NCBI GenBank assembly: GCA_963576735.1
Contig: OY755173.1
Location: forward strand, 9,580,873 to 9,644,872
Source: Bedellia somnulentella
Lineage: Eukaryota > Arthropoda > Insecta > Lepidoptera > Bedelliidae
Direction of reading: 5' to 3'
DNA: 64,000 bases
Made by a program: the position numbers and the translations under genes. Positions 1-10,329 of the stretch are shown here, piece after piece. The notes under the pieces were generated by a model, which was not told where the DNA came from, searched no databases, and was given only the letters and a program-made list of their open reading frames with translations. The first letter of the stretch is position 1, and each line of letters starts with the position of its first letter.

Positions 1-385
1 GCGTAGTCGACGTGACTCCACCCTGTCGAACGCCACAATCCAGGGAATAAGAAGACGACAGAGACCCCGCCCACCTGACGTTATTAGTCTGGTTTTTATA
101 CCAGAACTGCAAGAGTAGTATAAGTTCTACTGGGAGGGTGGTCTCGTGTCTCAGCTTATCCCACAACCTCTCATATGACACAAGGTCGAAAGCTTTGGAA
201 AGGTCGAGGAAGCAGGCGAAGACAGGCGTCCGCCTGTCAGTGTAATGCTGGACGGTATGCTTGAGACACGCTATGGCCGACTCGGTCGATAGACCGGGTC
301 TAAACCCGAACTGAGCGTCATGCAGCTTCGTATGCTTTCTAAGCCGTTGGTCAAGCAGACAATCCAGCACCCTACCAACAACAAC
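1..385 (-). pseudogene. non-LTR retrotransposon reverse-transcriptase fragment
   Basis: The minus strand is open from 385 to the left edge and reads as the fingers/palm part of a LINE reverse transcriptase. Motifs include AQFGFRPGLSTESAI, then FACFLDLSKAFD (motif A, first catalytic Asp), then a CGVRQGG stretch (motif B region). The frame is intact as far as it is visible and begins just after a stop at 386-388. The element continues beyond position 1, so the YxDD motif cannot be seen. The RT identity is secure from the motifs; the clade is not assigned. Confidence 0.85.
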
Positions 386-425
386 TTAACATTCAAACCT
401 ACTAACATTAACTAAAACATTCAAA

Positions 426-704
426 TTATGTGATAGTTAGGCGTTCTCAACATTTGCATTCTATCTGAGGAGGTAGATAAGTGGCCTTCCTAATTGTAAA
501 AAAGTCGGAGGTAAACACTACTTAAAATGTGTGAAAGAAATAATGGATAGAAGAATTTCGCACTGGCAGCCATGGACACGGTAGCTCAATTGGCAGAGCG
601 ACGTTGGCGTATACCCGAGGTCGCGGGTTCGATTTCCGCCTGTGTCGAAATTTTTCTTACCTTTATTTATTAGAAATAATCCCCACATCAGGTTTTCATA
701 AACA
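426..704 (+). repeat. SINE-A copy (tRNA-like head)
   Basis: A single forward copy of the cloverleaf-bearing SINE. The tRNA-like part starts near 572 (GACACGGTAGCTCAATTGGC) and carries the B box GGTTCGATTTCC. It is followed by AAATTTTTCTT and a shortened TTTATTTATTAG tail. A 12-bp direct repeat AAAACATTCAAA (414-425 and 705-716) is a plausible target duplication, although the element's own tail ends in similar A-rich sequence. Confidence 0.8.
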
Positions 705-716
705 AAAACATTCAAA

Positions 717-1177
717 ATAAACTGTCACATGATTGAGAGTTTCGACAGTCCCCTCGATTTCCTGGGATGCCATCATCAGATCCCGGTCTCACGGTACTTT
801 CTCGGCATCAATAACATAACAAAAGAAATGCTTAGTAAACCTGTACTTCACTCCATAAAAGCTACAAAGAGGAGTATAAATCTATATATTAATGTTGATA
901 GAACTATTTTCTAACTCCTAGTGATTGAGGACCTACACCTTCCATCATCAGCTCATTATGATTTCCAGAAGCAAATGCCAATATAACTTCAGAAAATATG
1001 TAAAACGCGGTACATGTGCCCATATGACTTTGAATTCTTAAAAGAATTGAATACCTGTGTGAATCTTGGTCTACTAATGAAATAATATCTTTTAACAAAA
1101 CCATAGTTTACTCTACCTGTACGATTTAAATTAACAAAACATTTAACATCTATTATTTTTATTTACCTACATATACT
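717..1177. other. no recognisable feature
   Basis: Only short open frames without any family signature are present. I see no splice-bounded exon, repeat head or palindrome. Confidence 0.5.
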
Positions 1178-1262
1178 AGCTGACCCCTAGACAGACTTTG
1201 TGTTGTCAAAACTATGCATACGAAACGCTAGGTAAATATGGAAATTAGACCAAAACAAGAAA
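1178..1262 (+). repeat. fragment of an ACTAGCTGACC-type dispersed repeat
   Basis: It starts ACTAGCTGACCCCTAGACAG and matches the beginning of the repeat at 28855, which starts ACTAGCTGACCCCACAGACT. Only the first ~85 bp are present. Confidence 0.5.
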
Positions 1263-1365
1263 ATGTTAGTCGGTTACTTATTATCCCCAAAAGGGACAGT
1301 CAGAACTTTACAAATGGTTCTTGTGTTTTTTTATTTTTTAAATATATAAGCTGGCTATATATATT

Positions 1366-1606
1366 GGCTGTGTAGTGTCGGCTTAGAATAACACTACCCG
1401 TGGGTGATCGTAAGAGGCGACTAAGGGTATAAGGGCTTTTAAAGTGATTTTTGGGCGATGTGGTTGGAGACCCGTTACCAAAAACATTTATTATTATCAT
1501 CTTTTCCCCAATCAACTTCCAAAAGTGGCTGAGGAATTTCTCATTCCAATGTTCTGGCTACCCCGTTCAGGTATTTGTAGCCGTGAGTATATGTATGTAT
1601 GTATGT
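1366..1606 (+). repeat. SINE-B copy
   Basis: A full-length forward copy. The head is GGCTGTGTAGTGTCGGCTTA, the middle GGTTGGAGACCCGTTACC, and the end GCCGTGAGTATATGTATGTA in an (ATGT)n tail. At least twenty further copies occur in this window. Confidence 0.85.
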
Positions 1607-1952
1607 AAATATATAAACTCCTGATATCCACCGTCTTTACCCGAACACAAATGGTTTTCCACAAACAATGCATAAATGGCAAACATATTTTGAAATAAAT
1701 ATATGTCGCAGGAAAATCGTCAAACTCGTTAACTTATAAGTTTCCTAGGAAACTTGTAAGTTGACGGAAATCCGTCAAACAGCAAAGGAATTTACATCTT
1801 ACCTGATAGGTTTTAGGAAACTTGTAAAATAACGAACTCACCTCAGGAAATTTGTAAGTGGAGATCATTTTTGACAAGTTTCCGAGTTTAAAATTCTGTA
1901 TTTTAGGAACTTTCCAAGTTTCCTGAATCCCGCTAGGAAAGTTGTCAATGCA

Positions 1953-2040
1953 GCGCTGACGGCGCGGACGGAGGGATGTTAGTGAATGCGGATTGGCTGG
2001 CGGCCGGTCACGTGACGTGACGCATACGCGCGTCTTGTCT
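1953..2040. promoter_or_regulatory. CpG-rich promoter-like patch inside the TIR element
   Basis: A GC-rich island in AT-rich sequence holds an inverted CCAAT box (GATTGGCTGG, 1991-2000) and CACGTGAC, an E-box (2009-2016), running into TGACGTGACG (CRE-like). It could be an element promoter or captured host promoter DNA. The only evidence is motif composition. Confidence 0.25.
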
Positions 2041-2242
2041 ACTCGACAATCGAAACTAATATTTTCCTTGCTTTACTAATGCTAATCTATTAATTTTCTT
2101 TTATTTGCTGTTACTGACATAAAATTAAAAGTTTTAAGAGTATTTATTAAATATAAATTGTTTGTGTATACACCGTGATACTTTATTGTTATATAGTATG
2201 AATACCTTCTAGATCCTTTTTTCAAAGAACGTTTTTATACCG

Positions 2243-2460
2243 ATACATACATACCTATACTTCCGGCAATAAATCCCTAGAAAGGGTGGGTAGCCTGACC
2301 GTCGGAATAAGAAATTTCTTAGCTACTTTTGGAAGTTAAAGGGGATAAGGAAATTGTAATGTAAACACTGTTGGCGATAGGTCTCCAACCGCATCGCCTC
2401 CAATGACATCCATTGTTATAGGTTACCGCCAGAAATATGTTAGTGCTATTCTTAACCGAT
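2243..2460 (-). repeat. SINE-B copy inside the TIR element
   Basis: A reverse-orientation copy running from the ATACATACATAC tail at 2243 to the TTAGTGCTATTCTTA head near 2460. It has diverged from the other copies. Confidence 0.7.
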
Positions 2461-2542
2461 GCTTGTAAGATTTTAAACTCTTACAAATTTACTGCATTCA
2501 TAATATTTTATCCCACGGTTGTCCTAAGAGGAAACCAAATAA

Positions 2543-4591
2543 CACTGGCCAACAAAAAAAAACTTTTTTTTTGGTGCGGTAAAAATTTGTTTAGATATTG
2601 TTTTTGAACGTGTCTCTGATGACAAACCTACAACTGCCATTTTTGTATCAGCTCTAATTTCATAACTACCCTCAATTTTAAAATTTCGTCACTTTGACTT
2701 CAACAAAGTATCGCAATTCTTTTATTTTCATCAATTTCGTTGTTTTGGCATAATGGCAAGCTCATCAAGATGTTGTTTGACCAATCCTAATTCATTTTGT
2801 TATATTTGTGGTGAATATACGTTTGAGGAAAACAGAAAACCCATAACAGAGTTCGTGAAAAATGCATATTTCGCATACTTCAACCTATCTATTGAGCATC
2901 AAGATAAGCCTTGGGTGCCCCATTTTGTGTGTAAAACATGCAGAGAACATTTGAGACAATGGACAAATTGCAAAAGAAGATGTATGAAATTTGGGATACC
3001 GATGATTTGGAGGGAACAACAAAATCACTTCAACGACTGTTATTTCTGTTTGGTTAAGATTGTCGGCATAAATCGAAAGAATAGAAGTAAATGGACATAT
3101 CCTGATATACCATCAGCGAAAAGACCTGTACCTCATTCCGAAAGTGTCCCTGTGCCTACGTACCACTCGCTGCCAGATATCGAAGTGGAACAATATAACG
3201 AAATCCAAGCAAATCCCGAGATCGACAGTGATTATGGCGAGTTGAATCGAACCTCTCGTTTTTTTTCACAAGGTGAGCTTAATGATCTGATAAGGGATCT
3301 AGATCTTTCAAAGGAGCGTGCTGAATTGTTGGCTTCTAGATTAAAAGAGAAGAATTTGCTTTCACCAAACACAAGAGTTACATTTTACCGTCAAAGAGAA
3401 CGCGATTTGCTACCATATTTTTCTGAAGATAACAATCTTGTTTATTGCAATGATATTGGTGGTTTATTAACAAGAATGGGTTTACAAAAGTACGACTCAA
3501 CTGAGTGGCGTCTTTTTATAGACAGTTCCAAAAGAAGTCTCAAATGTGTATTGCTTCATAATGGTAATAAACACGCTTGTGTTCCAATTGCTCATTCTAC
3601 CCGAATGAAAGAAGAGTATGAAGCAATTGCACTGCTTTTAGAAAAGATTAAATATGATAACCACCAATGGTTTATATGCGTCGATCTCAAAATGGTTAAT
3701 TTTCTGTTGGGACAGCAAGGTGGATATACAAAGTATCCATGTTTTATGTGTCTTTGGGATAGTAGAGATAAACCGAATCACTGGGTACGAAAAAATTGGC
3801 CGATCAGAGAAAGCCTAGCTGTTGGAAAGCAAAATGTTATAAATACACCTTTAGTCCCCCGAGAAATGATCATTTTACCTCCTCTACACATAAAACTTGG
3901 TCTCATGAAACAATTTGTAAAAGCATTAGACAAATCGGGCTCATGCTTTCAATACATTACGAGGGCATTTCCAGCTTTAAGCACAGAAAAACTCAAGGCT
4001 GGAATATTTGACGGTCCTCAGATAAGACAGTTAATTAAAGATGATAACTTCGCAACATCTATGAATGAAACGGAACTTGCTGCGTGGAACTCATTTGTGC
4101 AAGTGATCAAAAATTTCCTTGGTAATCATAAGGCAGAAGATTATGAAAGTATTGTAAACCAAATGCTTTCTTGCTTTCAAAAGTTGGGATGTAATATGAG
4201 CATCAAGGTTCATTACCTACACAGCCATTTGGACTGCTTCCCGCATAACCTGGGTGACTTAAGTGAGGAACAAGGAGAGCGGTTTCATCAGGACATCAAA
4301 GTCATGGAGGATCGATACCAGGGTAGATGGGATACTCACATGATGGCTGATTACTGCTGGGCTCTTATGAGAGACAACCCAATGCATAAACATGAAAGAA
4401 AATCTATTAAGAGGAGTTTTTTGTACACTGACTAATAAAAAATGTGTTTTTTCGTTGAAAAATTTTTTTTTTTAATATTTTCAAAACTAGAGCTGATACA
4501 GAAAAACTGATTACATATTTGAAATCAGTGAAGAAATTACTTTCATAATCAGGTCTTAAAACAACGGCACCAAAAATAGTGTTGGCCAGTG
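2543..4591 (+). mobile_element. CACTA/Chapaev-like DNA transposon, apparently complete
   Basis: The ends are inverted CACTGGCCAACA (2543-2554 and 4580-4591), with a second inverted block TGTATCAGCTCTA near 2646 and 4490. The flanks carry a 3-bp direct repeat TAA (2540-2542, 4592-4594). CAC termini with a 3-bp duplication are typical of the CMC superfamily (CACTA, Mirage, Chapaev), notably the Chapaev-3 group. The 2049-bp element holds one uninterrupted 560-codon ORF, with ~210 bp before and ~156 bp after it. Confidence 0.75.
2753..4435 (+). CDS. putative DDE/D transposase of a CACTA/Chapaev-like element (560 aa)
   Basis: This intact single-exon protein probably performs cut-and-paste transposition of the surrounding TIR element. 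The N-terminus is Cys-rich: C16-x2-C19, C60-x2-C63, then C96-x2-C99 in DCYFC. That looks like a zinc-binding DNA-recognition region. The RNase-H-like core probably uses D257 (LFIDSS) and D311 (ICVDLK). C330-x2-C333 (CFMC) and H487-x4-H492 (HYLHSH) follow, the CxxC/HxxxxH pair known from several transposase superfamilies. The last acid is probably E505, E506 or E509 in LSEEQGERFHQD. There is no stop or frameshift. I recognise this as a repeated arthropod transposase-like family; the Chapaev assignment rests mainly on the termini. The ATG follows a stop-rich leader and no longer in-frame start is seen. Confidence 0.75.
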   Translation: MASSSRCCLTNPNSFCYICGEYTFEENRKPITEFVKNAYFAYFNLSIEHQDKPWVPHFVCKTCREHLRQWTNCKRRCMKFGIPMIWREQQNHFNDCYFCLVKIVGINRKNRSKWTYPDIPSAKRPVPHSESVPVPTYHSLPDIEVEQYNEIQANPEIDSDYGELNRTSRFFSQGELNDLIRDLDLSKERAELLASRLKEKNLLSPNTRVTFYRQRERDLLPYFSEDNNLVYCNDIGGLLTRMGLQKYDSTEWRLFIDSSKRSLKCVLLHNGNKHACVPIAHSTRMKEEYEAIALLLEKIKYDNHQWFICVDLKMVNFLLGQQGGYTKYPCFMCLWDSRDKPNHWVRKNWPIRESLAVGKQNVINTPLVPREMIILPPLHIKLGLMKQFVKALDKSGSCFQYITRAFPALSTEKLKAGIFDGPQIRQLIKDDNFATSMNETELAAWNSFVQVIKNFLGNHKAEDYESIVNQMLSCFQKLGCNMSIKVHYLHSHLDCFPHNLGDLSEEQGERFHQDIKVMEDRYQGRWDTHMMADYCWALMRDNPMHKHERKSIKRSFLYTD

Positions 4592-5716
4592 TAATCATTA
4601 AGTGATTGTTAGGTGAAGTGGCTGCATATCCAGCGCCACCTTCTGATTTTAGTAGTAATTCGCTACTGTGATATGAGTGTATGAAAAGCACGTCAGAAGG
4701 TTGGTTGATTAACGAATGGAAACTAGTGTAAAAATCCGTCATCGTAATAAATTATTCGTAGTTTTCGTTTATTATTACGTAAGACTTACGGCCAGGAAAG
4801 CCTTCTAAGTCCAGTTCCTCATTTACATTTGAAAATATCATAACATTGTCATTACTTTAAATTCATGCTGTTTTCTTTACTCAACTCACTTCTTAACCAA
4901 TCATCATAAGTAACTGGTTCTATTAACAATTTCACTAGCAGCCATTAGGAGGCTTACAAATTTCGTAAATTATAAATTCAAAACTAGAAAACTTGTCAAA
5001 AATGATCCCCACTTACAATTTTCCTGAGATGAGTTCGTTATTTTACAAGTTTCCTAAAACCTATCAGGTAAGATGTAAATTCGCATGCTATTTGACGGAT
5101 TTTCGTCAACTTACAAGTTTCCTAGGAAACTTATAAGTTAACGAGTTTGACGATTTTCCTGCGACATATACAACTCTCATTATCGTGCTAGTATCAGGAT
5201 GTTTAAATACTCAACTATATGCTCCTGGCAGTAACTTTTTAAAATTGTACTCGTGAAAGCACTGCAAGCGGCAATTCAGAAATTCTATGTTTTTCGCATT
5301 TATTTACCAAAAATATCAACCGATACATATTTATACCATCATCACACATTTTAATGAGAATAAAACATGAAAAGATCCATAGATCTACAAAGAACTATAT
5401 TGCATTATGTCTGGGCATCAGGAGGCTATAAATAGATTCCATTAACATTATGGATGAAAAACAGTATTATTACAATTTGCTTAATTGACTCACAGGACTG
5501 AAGCGTAGTGCAACAAAAGTATTAAGATAGACAGGGTTAACGAAACGGAATATTTTGCACTCAGTCTATCGAAAATATTAAAATTAATATTCAACATTAT
5601 ACGCATTAAGTGCTGAGCTGACACAACTATTTACAGAGCAGATCGCCTTAAATAGTCTTTGTGCAATGCTTCGTATCATTACAAGTGCCTAGGAAAACAC
5701 AACATTAATAAAAGTG

Positions 5717-6325
5717 ATTTAAATCTTTTTGTTCATGAAAACCTCATGTGGGGATTATTACTAATAAATAAAGAATAAATAAAGGAAAGAAAAATTTCGA
5801 CACAGGCGGGAATCGAACCCGCGACCTCGGGTATACGCCCCCGTAAAATTCTGAGTTAGGAAACGCAAACACTCCGTGCATCCGCTGATGTATTTCATGA
5901 TTCTGTGACCTCAGTAAAAAAATAGTTTTAGATTTATAAATAAGTTATTTATAAATAAGTTAAGTTTTTAGGTTAATGTTACAATTAGAATTAGATTAAC
6001 GAAATTGTAGTTCACTTAATTCCAGTTCATGAAGGCATACTGTGTCTACTCTTAGTAGGATTTCATTTATCATTTATCACTGTTCACTAACGCATTTTGT
6101 TTATTCTTAAGTTATAATGTAATCCAGTTTGTAGACCAAATAATAATTAAAAAAAACACTACTTAAACGTGTAAAAGAAATAAAGTATAGAAGAATTTTG
6201 CGCTGGCAGCCATTGACACGGTAGCTCAATTGGCAGAGCGACGGGAGCGTATACCCGAGGTCGCGGGTTCGATTTCCGCCTGTGTCGAAATTTTTCTTTC
6301 CTTTATTTATTCTTTATTTATTATG
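5717..6325. repeat. SINE-A tail-out inverted pair with one target duplication
   Basis: A reverse copy (5717 to ~5880, tail outward at left) and a forward copy (6153-6325, tail outward at right) flank ~270 bp of unrelated DNA. Exact 10-bp direct repeats AATAAAAGTG (5707-5716, 6326-6335) bound the whole unit, not each copy. The left copy stops inside the tRNA-like part at about 5843. Confidence 0.75.
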
Positions 6326-6335
6326 AATAAAAGTG

Positions 6336-6407
6336 GTTGAGGAATGTCATTTTCTGAAGCTTTGGCTACCCTTTCTAGGTGCCTACTAGCCGTGAGTACA
6401 TGTATGT
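6336..6407 (+). repeat. SINE-B 3' fragment
   Basis: Only the last ~75 bp are present: AAAGTGGTTGAGG, then GCCGTGAGTACATGTATGTA. The 10-bp SINE-A target duplication lies at its left edge, so the SINE-A pair probably inserted into this SINE-B. Confidence 0.6.
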
Positions 6408-7056
6408 AGTAACATGTTATTGTCAGTCTGTTCAAATTGCGAATATATTAAATACCTTTTATTTGTCTATAATACTAGAAATACGGCTAAAGTTTTATTG
6501 ATTCTATCAATGATATATTGATCAGATTATTTATCACTGCTCGAGCTCTAGAATAAACTTATTGTAAATATATACATAAAAAACATATACTTACTCACGG
6601 GTAAAAATCTAAATCGAGCTCCAAAACTCCAGAATAAAAAATCCTCAAGAACTTGTGAAATTGAATTGATACACAACAAAGATATTCGAAGCTGAATGCC
6701 ATCCTACATCCCACCATACCATACCATACACTTCTCCACTGACTGATATAATATAACTTTTTGCTATTCGGCAAATGGTAAATTATGAAATTTACCTACA
6801 GAACCATTTTCCGACTTCAGCGACATCTGTTCACTATTCGTAAGTACTTATATAAGTTTAAAATTTCATGTAGAAAGAAGTCGCGCTCCATGTTTATGCC
6901 GTTAGATGGCGTTTCCTCCCACAGACGAGAGACGACATTAAGAGATTACTTTTTCTTTTATTGGAATGGCGATTCTTATATATTTCAAAAAAATTAAATC
7001 TAAATAAAAAAGATATAAAAAAATATTTATTCTGTCTCTACATGAAATATTTTAAA

Positions 7057-7100
7057 CCGACTTCAAAAAAAGGAGTGTTCTCAATTCGACACGTATATTT
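7057..7100 (+). repeat. fragment of a dispersed AACCGACTTCAAAAAAAGGA motif repeat
   Basis: The A-rich motif AACCGACTTCAAAAAAAGGA followed by TTCTCAATTCGACAC resembles a short dispersed repeat I associate with insect genomes. It abuts the truncated 5' side of the mariner fragment. Recognition is from memory only. Confidence 0.3.
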
Positions 7101-7126
7101 TTTTACTTTATTTTATTTTTGAACTT

Positions 7127-7348
7127 TTGGCTTCTACTTTTGGTGAGTCTGTTTGTTCCCGAGCAACAGTATTCAATTGGTTTGCTGAATTTAAAAGAGG
7201 ACGGGGATGTCTCGAAGATGAAGCGAAGACAGGACGGCCGCCAACCGCGATCACGCAAGAAAACGTTCGTGCAGTCGAAAAACTTATTGGCGAAAACCGA
7301 CGAATTACATATGTAGAGCTAGAGCAAAAACTAGGAATTGGATCAGCA
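7127..7348 (+). pseudogene. mariner (DD34D) transposase, N-terminal part, interrupted
   Basis: This encodes the second half of the paired helix-turn-helix DNA-binding domain: ATVFNWFAEFKRGRG, then TGRPPTAITQENV, then ITYVELEQKLGIGSA. The first ~40-50 residues of a mariner transposase are absent. At 7349 the frame is broken by the inverted terminus of a P-like element. The protein resumes at 12588 with the duplicated GATCAGCA and reads on as AAMQTIIHDHLSLRKR, so the two parts are one gene split by an insertion. Confidence 0.85.
7341..7348. repeat. 8-bp target-site duplication, left copy
   Basis: GATCAGCA occurs here and at 12588-12595, directly flanking the inverted ends of the inserted element. 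Removing the insert and one copy restores the mariner reading frame. Confidence 0.9.
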
Positions 7349-7652
7349 CACTGACCTCCATTATACTATGTAAGTACGCTGGACTAATGAGACGTTTTAA
7401 AATGACAGCTATTTATTGTGCCGATTTGAAGCGCCCCCAATGTGGGGGAAAGGAACTAAATCTGACGTAAACTGCAAATTGGCCAGTGCTTTTTTTACCA
7501 TAAAACGTAATATATCTATGGTTTTTATAATTAAAAAAATATTCAATAGTGCTGTGACCATGCTGTGAAATTCAGTTTCGATAAAACTTACCGATGCGAG
7601 CCGTGTAGCGCCTATTGATAGATTGTTAAACATAGATAATTTTGTAATTTAC

Positions 7653-7781
7653 ATGTTTCTAACTTTGGAATTATGGCTGAAAAGTATTAATAAGTCTAGT
7701 TCACGTCCAAAAGAATATGATTACATATGCTCAAAACACTTCACTGACGTCTGTTTTATTAAGCATAAGCATGCTCTTTGA
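7653..7781 (+). pseudogene. THAP-domain exon remnant of P-like transposase (copy 1)
   Basis: In frame it reads LELWLKSINKSSSRP, then YDYICSKHFTDVCFI, then a stop at 7779-7781. The W near the start and the C-x2-H-F...F ending match the second half of a THAP zinc finger (C2CH). The first Cys pair is not visible, so it probably lies on another exon or has been lost. Confidence 0.6.
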
Positions 7782-8393
7782 GAAAGTGAAACACTTTATT
7801 TTGTTTGTACTTACTCGTAATATAATAAATAATAAAATTATGTTTATTTTCTATAAATGCATTATATATATACCAAATCTATTATTTTGTATTGTCACGG
7901 GCAAATGAAACGGATAGCAGCTCATTACGTACTCAAGTTGAAATTTCATATTTATTATTATTATTCATGTTTGTTTTTATGCTTAAATTTTAAGTATATA
8001 TGTTCTACACACAGGGACAGCTCTCATGGTAATTAAGCATTTAAATCCGATTTTCCAGTCTTTCTTCATTTCCGCGAGTCGATATGCAATTGCAGTTGAA
8101 GGCCGTTTTTGACGTCAACTCCATTCTATGTGCCGCACTCTTTTATCTTAATAAAATATCGACACGTATCTAGACTTGATAAACATAATGGTAAGATGCC
8201 ACTTATGAATATATTGCTATGCTCTTAAATCAGAAAGGTGTCGGTATTAAAATCTATTGTGGAAACAGGAAACATATATTATTGATGACAAAAATGAAGC
8301 AGTTATTAGTTATTACATTTAAAAAAAATCGTTTAAACTATTGGGGTCTTTACATTGGCGAGGTAAGCTAGTAAATTAAGTTATTTATTATTA

Positions 8394-8600
8394 CTCATAA
8401 ATAAAAGATGTTATTAAAGGAAAGAAGGCGGGGTTTGAACCCGCGACCTTCGGGTATACGCCCCCGTCGCTCTGCCACGGATGCCAACTGAGCTACAGTG
8501 TCAGTTGGCATCCAGCGCGAAATTTCTCTATCCTTTTGTTTCTTTTTTACACGTTCAAGTAGTGTTTGCGTTTCCTACCTCCGAATTTTAACTAATTCTA
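8394..8600 (-). repeat. SINE-A copy, variant subfamily
   Basis: A reverse copy of the ACTCATAAATAAAAGATGTT-tail subfamily. It includes GGTTTGAACCCGCGACC (B box reversed) and an internal re-copy of GATGCCAACTG within the tRNA-like part. Confidence 0.75.
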
Positions 8601-8682
8601 AGTGGCTGAGGAATTTCTCATTCCAAAGCTCCGGCTACCCCTGTGTATGTTGAAGCTCCTGCCCACATTGTAATTCTACAAG

Positions 8683-10025
8683 CTTTATTTATTTATTTAT
8701 TTATTTAAACACTTTATTGCATACACAAAAACACACAAACAGTATATTACACAATAGTTACAACAGTACATGTACACAAAGGCGGACTTATCGCCTTAAC
8801 GCGATTTCTTCCAGTCAACCTTTATGGTGAGGAACAAATTAGACAACTCTTTAAAACATTATGGTCAAGTATATATGCAACTTAAATAGAACTTAACTAA
8901 ACATAACTTATTTACAACCTGTATATTCATTATATATATAATAATTATTACATCAAATATACTATACAATATCTTAATAAATATACATGTATATACATAC
9001 TTATATAATATAATATAATAAATACAAATAAATACATATACCTAACTTTATAAAATCTACCAACCTAAGGTTTTAAAAAAATGGGATTTCAGTTTATTTT
9101 TAAATATATTTAGTGATGATGACAGCCGTATGTCAACTGGTAGTGAGTTCCATAAATTAACTGCTCTGGCTGCAAAGGAATCACCATATGTAGCACTGTT
9201 ATGAGAAGGTACACTCAACATCTTATTCTCCTGTGATCGCAAGGCACGGCCGTGGGAGCACAAGTATGTGAACTTGGAACGAAGATAATGGGGGGCAGCA
9301 GGATTATTAAGGGCATTATATAAAATACAGAGAATATGAGTATTCCTCCGAAGTCGAATTGGGAGCCACTTTAGTTGAGCGCGGTACTCAGAAATATGAT
9401 CATATTTACGTAATCCAAAAATAAATCGGATACATAAATTCTGGAGACGTTCGAGTTTGTTAAGTAGCTCCTCTGTGAGGTCAAGATAGCTTACATCTGC
9501 GTAATCGAGAAGCGGAAGCAGTAGAGACTGCGCCAGCGTAATCTTAGTGTGGTGAGGCAGGAAAAATTGCAAGCGCTTAAATGAGTGACAGGATGCAAAG
9601 ACTTTTTTACTTACGGCTTCCACTTGGGGCAACCACGAAAATGTACTGTCCATAATAACTCCCAAATTCTTGACAGAATTGACGAAGCGAATATCAGTGC
9701 CATCATAGGTCAACTTCTTATCTAGAGCAATATTTGCTTTGTTCAACAACCTCGAACTGCCAAAAATAATTGCCTGTGACTTATCAGGATTCAGCAGAAG
9801 TCCAAACTTCTTCACCCATTTCGATATTATCTCCAGGTTATTATTTATGACATCAACTGCCGAGTTTATATCTTCCGGAAGAGCACTTGTGTAGATTTGA
9901 AGGTCGTCTGCATATAGGTGATAGAGAGAAGTAAGTTCTTTAGCTAGGATATTAATAAATAGTGAAAAAAGCAAAGGAGAAAGTACGCCGCCTTGCGGGA
10001 CGCCAGCCAGTACCGGGCACCAAGC
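8683..10025 (-). mobile_element. 5'-truncated LINE with (TAAA)n tail
   Basis: On the minus strand it starts mid-RT at GVPQGGVLSPLLFSLFIN, passes HLYADDLQIY (YxDD catalytic motif) and ends with the thumb/C-terminus typical of CR1/L2-type elements (WNSLPVDIR, then FKNKLKSHFF). A 3' UTR and a TTTATTTATTTATT tail follow at 8683-8706. There is no 5' half, as expected for abortive target-primed reverse transcription. Confidence 0.85.
9057..10022 (-). pseudogene. LINE reverse transcriptase, C-terminal part
   Basis: An open frame of about 320 codons covers RT motifs B to E and the connector. It shows the B motif GVPQGG, the YADD box and NPDKSQAIIFGSS, and ends HFFKTLGW followed by a stop. It lacks the RT N-terminus and the endonuclease, so it cannot act alone. 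No internal stop is seen, so the insertion is fairly young. Confidence 0.85.
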
Positions 10026-10329
10026 AGAGCTTTAGTTCAATTTTTATATTTTTAATCAGTTTTCTGTTAAACAAGGTATTATAACATTGTATTTTATACC
10101 GAACAATTTTATTTCTAACAATTTTCAGGAAATGCTTTGAATCATAGAGATATAAAACTACTACGTAGGTATAGAGCGCGTCTACATGAGTCTCCCGTTG
10201 TGCATAGTGTCGCCGGGTATGCCATAACTACTTGTTTTGATAGTCTACCAAGTGTCGGTTTAGAATAGCTGCTCTACCTCATACTATTCCTTTGAGTATA
10301 ATTTAAGTGGGATGAGGCTGATACAATAA

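Larger units (their letters stand above)
1704..5166. mobile_element. 3.46-kb long-TIR DNA element (TGTCG ends) containing nested insertions
   Basis: The inverted repeats span about 180 bp (1704-1885 and 4985-5166), with the first ~60 bp identical. The ends read TGTCGCAGGAAAATCGTC and are flanked on both sides by TATA (1700-1703, 5167-5170). That may be a 4-bp target duplication, but TATA is palindromic, so the boundary could shift by 2 bp. The arms hold repeated palindromic motifs such as AAGTTTCCTAGGAAACTTGT. No ORF can be assigned to this element itself. It holds a SINE-B (2243-2460) and a CACTA/Chapaev-like transposon (2543-4591). TGTNR ends with a 4-bp duplication would fit the Ginger group, but this is inference. 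Confidence 0.8.

Noticed and set aside
4407..4742. 111-codon minus-strand ORF overlapping the transposase 3' end
   Set aside because: It spans the transposon right end and flanking DNA, with no domain; a chance frame.
7717..7908. 63-codon ORF occurring identically at 11799-11990
   Set aside because: The duplication reflects the repeated left end of the P-like element. The real coding trace there is the THAP frame, in another phase.
10070..10160. Possible exon after an ATTTTCAG acceptor near 10130
   Set aside because: No in-frame continuation, no donor and no family motif.
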